Assembly: GCA_964639075.1 (NCBI GenBank)
Contig: CAZXCB010000059.1
Span: forward strand, 1-15,745
Length of the DNA stretch: 15,745 nucleotides
Source: JAENVU01 sp964639075
Lineage (GTDB): Bacteria > Actinomycetota > Acidimicrobiia > IMCC26256 > JAENVU01
Direction of reading: 5' to 3'
This document shows positions 5,440 through 12,621 of this stretch, piece by piece. The notes beneath the pieces are model-generated. The model ran no database searches. It had not been told where the DNA came from and worked only from the letters and a program-made list of their open reading frames with translations. The position numbers were made by a program, and so were the translations under genes. The stretch's first letter is position 1. Each line of letters opens with the position of its first letter.

Positions 5440-5940
5440 GTGACCGACACCGCCGACGATCCCTCCGCCCGCCTTCGTGACGCCGGCGACGCGATCGTGC
5501 AGGGGGTCGAGCGGTCGGGCCCGGGGTGGTCGGTCGCGCAGGTCGACCGCATCCTCGATGCCTGGGGCCGGGTCCCCGAGTCCGAGCGGGCGGGGATCCG
5601 GTCGCGCGCCGAGACGGCCGGTCGGGCGGGCGCCGAACGCGTCGCCGGTGCGCTCCGCGAGCTGTTCGCCTCGGATCCGGCGGACCAGCACGAGACCCCG
5701 CTCCAGGTGGTGCGGACGCTGACCCGGGAGCCCACTGCGGTCCTGGCCGCGCTCGGGGTGCCCGAGGTCGTCCGTGACCCGTTCGACGAGCGAGCGAATC
5801 CGGGTGACCGCTACGGCCTCGGCCTCCGTACGCTCGCCGATCTCGACCCCGGGCTCGGTCCGGAGCTGCTGGTCTGGGGTCTGGCGAAGGCCCGGGTGCT
5901 CCGAGATCGGGCGGAATCGGGCGGCACCCGCCCCGATTAG
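5440..5940 (+). CDS. Conserved-looking actinobacterial protein of unknown function
   Basis: A 166-residue soluble protein begins with GTG at 5440. Residues 10-80 look fully helical and Ala/Arg/Glu-rich (DAIVQGVERSG, WSVAQVDRILDAWGRVP). Residues 85-166 carry a more distinctive segment: TPLQVVRTLTREPTAVLAALGVP, then VVRDPFDERANPGDRYGLGLRTLADLDPGLGPELLVWGLAKARVL. The D-P-F-D-E-R...D-R-Y-G-L and WGLAKA pattern looks like a conserved family of short actinobacterial proteins, but I cannot name it, and no catalytic motif is apparent. No signal or membrane segment. It starts 14 bases from the divergent 5425 start, so it may have a leaderless transcript or a promoter within the neighbour. The next gene starts 20 bases after its stop and may share the transcript. 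Confidence 0.7.
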   Translation: MTDTADDPSARLRDAGDAIVQGVERSGPGWSVAQVDRILDAWGRVPESERAGIRSRAETAGRAGAERVAGALRELFASDPADQHETPLQVVRTLTREPTAVLAALGVPEVVRDPFDERANPGDRYGLGLRTLADLDPGLGPELLVWGLAKARVLRDRAESGGTRPD

Positions 5941-5960
5941 GTCGGACGACCCTCAAGGGG

Positions 5961-8900
5961 ATGGGCCGCCCGGTCGAAGCCTCGGGCGTGAACGCGGAAT
6001 CGCCGTCGTCCGGTGTCTCATCGGCCGAACGGGCGCCAGCAGAAGGTGGAACGCGGGATCCGCTCGAGCAGATCACCGACCTCGATGTCGCCGCGCTCGA
6101 AAGTCGCGCCGGCGTCGTCCGCGGCACGGCGGCGGACGGCGTCGTGCGGGCGAACGATCGCTTCCTCGAGCTGACCGGCCTGAGCGCGATCGCGGCTCGC
6201 GGTTGGGACTGGCTGCTGTCCGTCCATGGTGACGATCGCGACCGGCTGCGTCGTGCGATCGAGGCGGCGTGCCGCTCCGGCGCGCGCTCTGCCTTCCCGA
6301 TCCGCGCCCGGCACGGGCTCGACGCGCTGATGAACCTGCGGGTCACGGTGATCGGTGTACCCGGTCCCGACGGTGAGCATGTGTTCGTCGCCTCCTTCGA
6401 ACCGGACGGCGCGTTGCCTCCGTCGGCGACGGATCCTGCCCACGCGGCCGACCCCTTCGCGGTGCTCGTCGACGCGCTGCCGGTCGGCGTCGCCTACGTC
6501 GCCCCCGACGGCACGATCGACTACGCGAACGACGCGTGGTGCCGCGTCGCGGGCGCCGAGCCTGGCGGCCGAGTCGAGTCGCTCGACGTCGCGGCCGACC
6601 CGGACCTCGCCGCCGCGCTCGCCGTCGGCACGCCGTGGACCGGTCTGACGCGCGTGGGCGCGGCCGACGTGCTCGTCGCCGTGTCGCCGATCCCAGCCGA
6701 TGAAGGTGGCGGCGTGGTCGTGACCATCACCGACGTCGAGCCGGTCGCCGAGATCACGCCGCCCGCCGGAGCGACTGAGACCGGACTGCGTGATGCGGCT
6801 GCTCCCGAACCACCGGACGATGCGGTCGCGCGCCAGGTCGCGGCGTTCGCCTCGCTGATCGACGCGACGCCGGACTACGCCGCGATCGTCGACCCGGACG
6901 GGATGCTGCTGCACCTCAACCCCGCGGCGCGCCGCATGGCCGGGGTGGACCTGGACGTGGACGTCGCCGGGCGCGACCTCAGGGAGCTGCTGCAGTTCCT
7001 CGACGAGACCGAGCAGACGATCGAGGACGCCGCCACCGAGCACATGCATCGCGACGGCGTCATGTTCGTCACCGGTCACGTGATCCGCCCGGACGGCGCC
7101 GAGATCCCGGCCGACATGCTGATGTTCTCGATCACGGACACCCGTGGTGAGCACCGCGCGACGCTGTGCATCGCCCGCGACCAGACGTCGGCGCGGGCAC
7201 AGGCCGACGCGCTCACCCAGAGCGAGGCCGCGTTGCGGACGGTCGTCGGTGCGGCGCCGGTCGGCATCTTCGCCGTCGACCCGGACGGCTCCGTGTCCCT
7301 GTGGAACCCCGGCTGCGAGCAGATCTTCGGCTGGACGGCCGACGAGGTGCTCGGCGGCGACGTCCCGTTCATCACGGCGGAGCAGCGCGGCGAGGCCGTC
7401 GCCGCGGTCCGGCAGATGCGCGAGGGCGGCGTGCTGCGCGGCGCGGCCGAGTTCGCCCGCCGCGACGGCGCGAGCATCTCCGTCGAGATCGCGAGCGCGC
7501 CCGTGTTCGACAGCTCGGGGCGAATCCGGTCCCTCGTCACGGTTGCGGTCGACACCACCGAGCAGCTCGAGGCGCTGCGCGAGCTCGAGCTGCGGGCCGA
7601 CGTCGAGCAGCTCATCGCCTCGCTCGCGCGCTCGCTCGTCGATGCGACGCCCGAGACGGTCGAAGGCCGCGTCATCGACGGATTGCGTCGCGTCGCCGGC
7701 CAGGCAGACGCCGCGGCGGTCTGGCTGTACCGGCACGGCGAGTCCGAGCCGCGCTACTCCTGGCCGCTCGATGCGATCCCCCGGGCCGAGCCACCGCGGG
7801 TGCCGGGAGCGTTCGTCTCCGACGGAGCCGACGACATCGCCGTCGCCGGGTGGGTCGTGGGCGGAGCCGACGCACCACTGGGTGCGCTGATGCTCGGCTG
7901 GCCGGTCGCCCCCGGTCTGACCGCGGAGGATCTCGGTCCGCTCGAGACCGTCTCCACCGTGCTCATCGCCGCCCTCGACCGGGTGCAGGCCGAGCTCGCG
8001 GTGCACGACAGCGAGCTGCGCTTCCGGACCCTCGCCGAGCACGCGACCGACTTCGTGGTCGTGGTGGACGCCGAGATGGGGCTCGAGTACCTGAGCCCAC
8101 CGGCGTCCCGTTTCCTCGGGCTCACGGTGCAGGACAAGTTCGACCCCGACAACCCGATCGTGCACCACGAGGACCGCGACGACGCCATCGGCCGCATGGC
8201 CGACATCATCGCGGCGCCACTCGGGACGTCCACCGAACCGTTCGTGATCCGCCTGCGCGGCGCCGAGGGCGAGTACGTGTCCTTCGAGGTCGTGGCGACC
8301 AACCTCCTCGACGACCCGGTCGTGCGCGGCGTCGTGCTGAACGGCCGCGACGTCACCGCGCGGGTCGCGATGGAGGAGCAGCTGCGCTCGAGCGAGCGCG
8401 AGTTCCGCGGGCTCGTGACCAATCTCGCCGAGGGAGTGATCGTCCTCGCGCCGGACGCCACCGTGAAGTACTCGAGCCCGTCGGCCGGTCGCATCATGGG
8501 CTACTCCGAGGGTCGGACCGGGAGCGATCTCGCCGCGCTCGACTTCGTGATCGAGGAGGACCGCGAGCGCGTCGCGGAGGTCGTCGCCCGGGCGTTCAGC
8601 GAGCCCGGCATCCAGGGTCCCGTCTCCCTCCGGGTCGAAGCCGCCGACGGTGGCATCCGCTGGATCGAGGCGCTCGGCCACAACCGCCTGGACGACCCGG
8701 ACGTCGAGGGCGTGGTGGTGACCGCCCGCGACATCACCGAGCGGGTGGCGGCCGAGGAGGCCGCGCGGCGCAGCGACGCCCGCCTCAGTGCCCTCGTCCA
8801 GAACCTCTCGGACGTCATCACCATCGTCGACTCGAGCGGCGAGATCGTCTACACGAGCCCGACGGCGTTCCGGCTGTTCGGCTTCGAGGAGGGCGACGAG

Positions 8901-10967
8901 AGCTACACCGACCCCGTCGCGCGCATGCATCCCGACGATCGCGACGCCGCGACGGAGCAGCTGGCCGCACACATCGAAGGCTCGTCGCAGGAGCCGGTCC
9001 GGTTCCGCCTGCGCGATGCCGCTGGCGCGTGGCGCACCGTCGAGGCGGTGGCCCTCGACATGAGCGACGACCCCGACGTCGGTGGCATCGTCATCACGAC
9101 GCGTGACGTGACCGACCGGATGCACGCCGAGACGCTGGTCGCGGACCAGGCCAAGGTCCTCACGCTCATCGCGCGCGGCGCGCGGCTGCACGACACGCTG
9201 ATGTCGATCTGTGACGTGCTCGAGCACCAGGTCGCGGGCTCCGTGTTCGGCGTGATCCTGCTCGACCACGCGACCGGCGCGCTCCGCTTCGGTGCCGGTC
9301 CGAGAATCCCGTCGGAGCTGGCCAACACGATCGAGGCGGTGGCGTGCCAGCCCGATCATCGCCAACTCCGTGCGACGAGCGTGATCACGACCGCAGGTGA
9401 ACGCGACACGACCGGTGACTGGCGTACGCCCGCGGTCCGCATGGAGGCCGATCGCATCGGAGTCGCGAGCCTCTGGTCGACACCGATCCTCGACTCCGGC
9501 TCGCAGCGGGTCATCGGCATCGTCGTCGGCTGCTTCGACGAGACGCACGTCGCGACCCAGGCCGAGCGGGATGTCGTCGAGATGTTCGCTCGGACCGCCG
9601 GCATCGCCGTGGAGCGCCAGGCTTCGGAGGACCTGCTCGCCTACCGCGCCAACCACGACGCGCTCACGGGGCTCCCGAACCGGGTGCTGTTCCTCGAGTT
9701 CCTCTCGCTCGCAATGGGCCGATCCGCCCGCGGCTCGACCACGCTCGCGGTCTTGTTCATCGACCTCGACCGGTTCAAGCACATCAACGACGGCCTGGGC
9801 CACGACGCCGGCGACGCCCTCCTGCGTCAGCTCGCGCACCGGCTCCGTGACCTGATGCGACCGAGCGACGTGATCGCGCGGTTCGGCGGTGACGAGTTCA
9901 CGGTCCTGTGCGACGGCCTCGACGCGGACCGGGCCGACGAGCAGATGCGTGAGATCGCCCGCCGGCTGCTCGACGTGATCGAGACGCCCCTGACCGTCGA
10001 CGACGAGGATCGCCGCCTCTCCGCGAGCATCGGGATCGCGATCGCGGCACCGGACAGCTCCGCCGAGGGGCTCCTTCGCGACGCCGACGCGGCGATGTAC
10101 GAAGCCAAGCAGCACGGCAAGGCGCGGTGGGAGATCTTCGACGACGCGATGCGGTCGACGATGAATGCTCGTCTCGACCTCGAGTCCCGACTCGAGCGAG
10201 CGATCGAACGCGACGAGCTCCGGTTGTTCCTGCAACCGATCGTCGACCTCGCCAACGGTCGGTGCATCGGCGCGGAAGCGTTGCTGCGGTGGCACGACCC
10301 CGAGATCGGGCTCATCACGCCGAACCAGTTCATCGGCCTCGCCGAGGAGACCGGGCTCATCATCCCGGTCGGCGAGTGGGCGCTCGCGGAGGCCTGTCGC
10401 ACGGTTGCCCGGTGGGAGGAGGTCGGACTCCTCGGCGCCGACTTCACGATGGCGGTCAACCTCTCCGCGCGGCAGGTCGCGCAGGCGGACCTCGTGGATC
10501 GCGTCGCCGCGGTGATCGAGCGCAGTGGACCCATGGCGTCGCGCATCTGCTTGGAGATCACCGAGAGCGTGCTCATGGAGGAGTCCTCGGTCGAGGCCAT
10601 GCACGCGCTCAAGGGACTCGGCGTGCGCCTGTCGATCGACGACTTCGGCACCGGCTACTCGTCGCTCGGGTACTTGAAGCGCTTCCCCGTGGATTCCGTG
10701 AAGGTCGACCGCTCCTTCGTCGACGGTCTCGGGACCGAGGGCGAGGACTCCGCGATCGTCGCGGCCGTGGTGAGCCTCGGCCACGCCCTCGGCCTGTCGG
10801 TCGTCGCCGAGGGCGTCGAGACGAGCGGACAGCTGCACGAGCTGCTGCGGCTCGGGTGCGACCGCGCCCAGGGCTACTGGTTCTCGGGGCCCCGGAGCGC
10901 AACCGAATTCGCCGGGCTGCTGCACGCGCAGCCCTGGCAGGGCGAGCCCGAGAGCTGGGCGAGTTGA
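5961..10967 (+). CDS. Giant soluble multi-PAS/GAF GGDEF-EAL c-di-GMP enzyme
   Basis: The 1668-residue product has no signal or membrane segment. Approximate domains: PAS-like 45-150, weak PAS 165-262, PAS 295-408, PAS 420-533, GAF-like 545-675, three PAS repeats 683-1050, GAF 1065-1218, GGDEF 1228-1390, EAL 1405-1655. The cyclase site is intact (FIDLDRFKHIND 1266-1277; GGDEF 1309-1313) with inhibitory RxxD site R1300-D1303. The EAL site keeps E1439, N1500, E1532, D1560, D1561, K1581, E1617 and Q1637; most spacings equal those of RocR. It should therefore both make c-di-GMP from GTP and degrade it to pGpG, with the sensory array setting the balance. Ligands of the sensory domains are unknown. 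ATG at 5961 directly follows AAGGGG with no spacing; GTG at 5988 is an alternative start. It lies 20 bases after the previous gene and 52 bases before amtB. Confidence 0.95.
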   Translation: MGRPVEASGVNAESPSSGVSSAERAPAEGGTRDPLEQITDLDVAALESRAGVVRGTAADGVVRANDRFLELTGLSAIAARGWDWLLSVHGDDRDRLRRAIEAACRSGARSAFPIRARHGLDALMNLRVTVIGVPGPDGEHVFVASFEPDGALPPSATDPAHAADPFAVLVDALPVGVAYVAPDGTIDYANDAWCRVAGAEPGGRVESLDVAADPDLAAALAVGTPWTGLTRVGAADVLVAVSPIPADEGGGVVVTITDVEPVAEITPPAGATETGLRDAAAPEPPDDAVARQVAAFASLIDATPDYAAIVDPDGMLLHLNPAARRMAGVDLDVDVAGRDLRELLQFLDETEQTIEDAATEHMHRDGVMFVTGHVIRPDGAEIPADMLMFSITDTRGEHRATLCIARDQTSARAQADALTQSEAALRTVVGAAPVGIFAVDPDGSVSLWNPGCEQIFGWTADEVLGGDVPFITAEQRGEAVAAVRQMREGGVLRGAAEFARRDGASISVEIASAPVFDSSGRIRSLVTVAVDTTEQLEALRELELRADVEQLIASLARSLVDATPETVEGRVIDGLRRVAGQADAAAVWLYRHGESEPRYSWPLDAIPRAEPPRVPGAFVSDGADDIAVAGWVVGGADAPLGALMLGWPVAPGLTAEDLGPLETVSTVLIAALDRVQAELAVHDSELRFRTLAEHATDFVVVVDAEMGLEYLSPPASRFLGLTVQDKFDPDNPIVHHEDRDDAIGRMADIIAAPLGTSTEPFVIRLRGAEGEYVSFEVVATNLLDDPVVRGVVLNGRDVTARVAMEEQLRSSEREFRGLVTNLAEGVIVLAPDATVKYSSPSAGRIMGYSEGRTGSDLAALDFVIEEDRERVAEVVARAFSEPGIQGPVSLRVEAADGGIRWIEALGHNRLDDPDVEGVVVTARDITERVAAEEAARRSDARLSALVQNLSDVITIVDSSGEIVYTSPTAFRLFGFEEGDESYTDPVARMHPDDRDAATEQLAAHIEGSSQEPVRFRLRDAAGAWRTVEAVALDMSDDPDVGGIVITTRDVTDRMHAETLVADQAKVLTLIARGARLHDTLMSICDVLEHQVAGSVFGVILLDHATGALRFGAGPRIPSELANTIEAVACQPDHRQLRATSVITTAGERDTTGDWRTPAVRMEADRIGVASLWSTPILDSGSQRVIGIVVGCFDETHVATQAERDVVEMFARTAGIAVERQASEDLLAYRANHDALTGLPNRVLFLEFLSLAMGRSARGSTTLAVLFIDLDRFKHINDGLGHDAGDALLRQLAHRLRDLMRPSDVIARFGGDEFTVLCDGLDADRADEQMREIARRLLDVIETPLTVDDEDRRLSASIGIAIAAPDSSAEGLLRDADAAMYEAKQHGKARWEIFDDAMRSTMNARLDLESRLERAIERDELRLFLQPIVDLANGRCIGAEALLRWHDPEIGLITPNQFIGLAEETGLIIPVGEWALAEACRTVARWEEVGLLGADFTMAVNLSARQVAQADLVDRVAAVIERSGPMASRICLEITESVLMEESSVEAMHALKGLGVRLSIDDFGTGYSSLGYLKRFPVDSVKVDRSFVDGLGTEGEDSAIVAAVVSLGHALGLSVVAEGVETSGQLHELLRLGCDRAQGYWFSGPRSATEFAGLLHAQPWQGEPESWAS
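8022..9110 (+). repeat. Three tandem PAS units, exact 127-residue period
   Basis: Within the GGDEF-EAL protein, residues 688, 815 and 942 begin equivalent blocks (FRTLAEHATDFVV, FRGLVTNLAEGVI, LSALVQNLSDVIT), and each ends in a related motif (LDDPVVRGVVLNGRDVTAR, LDDPDVEGVVVTARDITER, MSDDPDVGGIVITTRDVTDR). The constant 127-residue (381-base) spacing and the shared linker point to internal duplication of one PAS module. The other PAS domains in the protein are more divergent. Confidence 0.8.
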
Positions 10968-10987
10968 CCCGCTAGGCCTGCGTCAAC
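10963..10987. promoter_or_regulatory. Inverted repeat over the amtB promoter (possible operator)
   Basis: GTTGAC (10963-10968) and GTCAAC (10982-10987) are perfect inverted copies separated by 13 bases. They cover the -35 box and reach the first base of the -10 box of the predicted amtB promoter. Placement suggests a repressor or nitrogen regulator site. It does not match the GlnR pattern well enough to name the protein. Confidence 0.4.
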
Positions 10988-10992
10988 ATAAT
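10964..10992 (+). promoter_or_regulatory. Sigma-70-type promoter of the amtB-glnK-glnD operon
   Basis: TTGACC (10964-10969) and CATAAT (10987-10992) each match five of six consensus bases and are separated by exactly 17 bases. Transcription should start near 10999, giving a leader of about 20 bases that contains the GGGGGG ribosome binding site (11009-11014). The -35 box overlaps the TGA stop codon (10965-10967) of the preceding gene. This is the best promoter seen in the window. Confidence 0.75.
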
Positions 10993-11019
10993 CCCGTCAC
11001 CGACAGACGGGGGGATGAC

Positions 11020-12264
11020 GTGAAGATCAACGCGGGCGACACCGCGTGGGTGGTCGTGGCCGCGGCGCTCGTCATGTTCATGACGCCGGGGCTGGCGCTG
11101 TTCTACGGCGGCATGGTCCGCGCCAAGAACGTGCTCGGCATGCTGATGCAGAACTTCTTCGCGCTCGGCCTGGTCAGCGTGCTGTGGGCCGTCGTGGGCT
11201 ACTCGCTCGCGTTCGGCGGCACGGGGGGCTGGATCGGCAACTTCGAGTTCGCCGGACTGCACGACGCGGCGACGACGGCACCGCCGGGCTTCGAGGCACT
11301 GACCATCCCACCGCTGACCTTCAGTGGGTACCAGATGATGTTCGCGGTCATCACGCCCGCACTGATCACCGGTGCGATCGCCGACCGCATGCGGTTCTCG
11401 GCGTGGGTCTGGTTCCTCGGTCTGTGGGCGATCATCGTCTACTCGCCCGTCGCGCACTGGGTGTTCTCGCCGAGTGGATGGCTCTTCAAGCGCGGTGCCC
11501 TCGACTTCGCGGGAGGGACGGTCGTGCACGTCAACGCGGGGATCGCGGCGCTCGCCGCGATCCTCGTGCTCGGCAAGCGCAGGGGTTGGCCGCGGCATCC
11601 GATGCCGCCGCATTCGCTGCCGCTCACGTTGATCGGTACCGGCATCCTCTGGTTCGGCTGGTTCGGGTTCAACGCGGGGTCCGCGCTCGGTGCGAACGGA
11701 CTCGCGGCCCAGGCGTTCATGAACACGCACATGGCCGCCGCGGCCGCGATGCTCGGCTGGCTCCTCGTCGAGAAGCTGCGCACCGGCCACGCCACGACGC
11801 TCGGCGCCGCGTCCGGCGCCGTCGCCGGCCTCGTCGCGATCACGCCGTGCGCCGGATTCGTCGGCGGGCTCTCACCGCTGGCGATCGGGTTCCTCACCGG
11901 CATGGCGTGCTTCCTCGCCGTGAACCTGAAGTTCCGCTTCGGCTACGACGATTCGCTCGACGTGATCGGGGTGCATCTCGTCGGTGGCGTGCTCGGGTCG
12001 CTGCTGCTCGGCTTCTTCGCCGACGAGGCGGTGAACTCCGCAGGGGCCAACGGGGTGTTCCACGGCGGCGGCGCGAGCCTGCTCGGGGAGCAGGCGCTCG
12101 CCGTCGGAGCCACGATCGTCTTCTCCTTCGTGGTCACCTTCCTGATCTGTAAGGTCCTCGGCGCCGTGCTGCCCGGCGGGCTCCGGGTCTCGGACGAGGA
12201 CGAGGAGACCGGCCTCGATCTCGCCCTGCACTCCGAGGTCGCCTACGCCCCGGACCGGGTCTGA
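11020..12264 (+). CDS. amtB: Ammonium transporter AmtB
   Basis: The 414-residue integral membrane protein has the usual hydrophobic segments of the Amt/MEP/Rh family (about 11 helices; N-terminus presumed outside), starting with VVVAAALVMFMTPGLALFYGGM. The twin pore histidines are His170 in DFAGGTVVHVNAG and His319 in VIGVHLVGG; Asp162 marks the conserved acidic site. The pore-mouth Phe/Trp region (YQMMFAVITPALITGA, AHWVFSPSGWLF) and WFGWFGFNAGSALGAN are also present. It imports ammonium as NH3 plus a proton, and GlnK can plug it from the cytosolic side when nitrogen is plentiful. There is no cleavable signal peptide. Start is GTG at 11020 behind a GGGGGG ribosome binding site and its own promoter. 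The hydrophilic C-terminal tail (SDEDEETGLDLALHSEVAYAP) carries a conserved regulatory segment. First gene of the nitrogen operon. Confidence 0.97.
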   Translation: MKINAGDTAWVVVAAALVMFMTPGLALFYGGMVRAKNVLGMLMQNFFALGLVSVLWAVVGYSLAFGGTGGWIGNFEFAGLHDAATTAPPGFEALTIPPLTFSGYQMMFAVITPALITGAIADRMRFSAWVWFLGLWAIIVYSPVAHWVFSPSGWLFKRGALDFAGGTVVHVNAGIAALAAILVLGKRRGWPRHPMPPHSLPLTLIGTGILWFGWFGFNAGSALGANGLAAQAFMNTHMAAAAAMLGWLLVEKLRTGHATTLGAASGAVAGLVAITPCAGFVGGLSPLAIGFLTGMACFLAVNLKFRFGYDDSLDVIGVHLVGGVLGSLLLGFFADEAVNSAGANGVFHGGGASLLGEQALAVGATIVFSFVVTFLICKVLGAVLPGGLRVSDEDEETGLDLALHSEVAYAPDRV

Positions 12265-12282
12265 CGTGGAGGAGCTCGATCG

Positions 12283-12621
12283 ATGAAGCTCGTGACCGGG
12301 ATCATCAAGCCGTTCCGGCTCGACGACGTGAAGGACGCCCTGAAGGCGCACGGCGTCCAGGGCCTGACCGTCTCCGAGGTGCAGGGGTTCGGCCGCCAGC
12401 GCGGGCACACCGAGGTCTACCGGGGCGCGGAGTACGAGGTGGACTTCGTGCCCAAGGTGAAGGTCGAGGTGCTCGTCGACGACGCCGACGCCGACGCGGT
12501 CGCGTCCACGCTCGTCGAGGCCGCCCGCACCGGCAAGATCGGCGACGGCAAGGTCTGGGTCGTCGGCGTCGAGTCGGTCATCCGCGTCCGCACGGGTGAG
12601 GCCGGACCCGACGCTCTGTGA
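12283..12621 (+). CDS. glnK: PII nitrogen regulatory protein (GlnB/GlnK)
   Basis: The 112-residue protein is a complete PII: MKLVTGIIKPFRLDDVKDAL, the T-loop GFGRQRGHTEVYRGAEYEVDFVPK, and the C-terminal GKIGDGKVWV loop that binds ATP/ADP. Tyr51 (EYEVDF) is the modification site, uridylylated in proteobacteria and adenylylated in studied actinobacteria. The trimer reads 2-oxoglutarate and the ATP/ADP ratio and blocks AmtB when nitrogen is sufficient. Linkage to amtB makes GlnK the better name, though sequence alone does not separate GlnK from GlnB. GGAGGAG (12268-12274) lies 8 bases before the ATG, 18 bases after the amtB stop. Its TGA overlaps the GTG start of glnD (GTGA, 12618-12621), so the two are probably translationally coupled. 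Confidence 0.97.
   Translation: MKLVTGIIKPFRLDDVKDALKAHGVQGLTVSEVQGFGRQRGHTEVYRGAEYEVDFVPKVKVEVLVDDADADAVASTLVEAARTGKIGDGKVWVVGVESVIRVRTGEAGPDAL

Noticed and set aside
6018..10925. Antisense open frame of 1635 codons opposite the GGDEF-EAL gene
   Set aside because: The sense strand encodes clear PAS, GGDEF and EAL domains. The antisense product is Arg/Asp/His/Gly-rich with no recognisable domain, as expected for a mirror frame in high-GC DNA where stop codons are rare.
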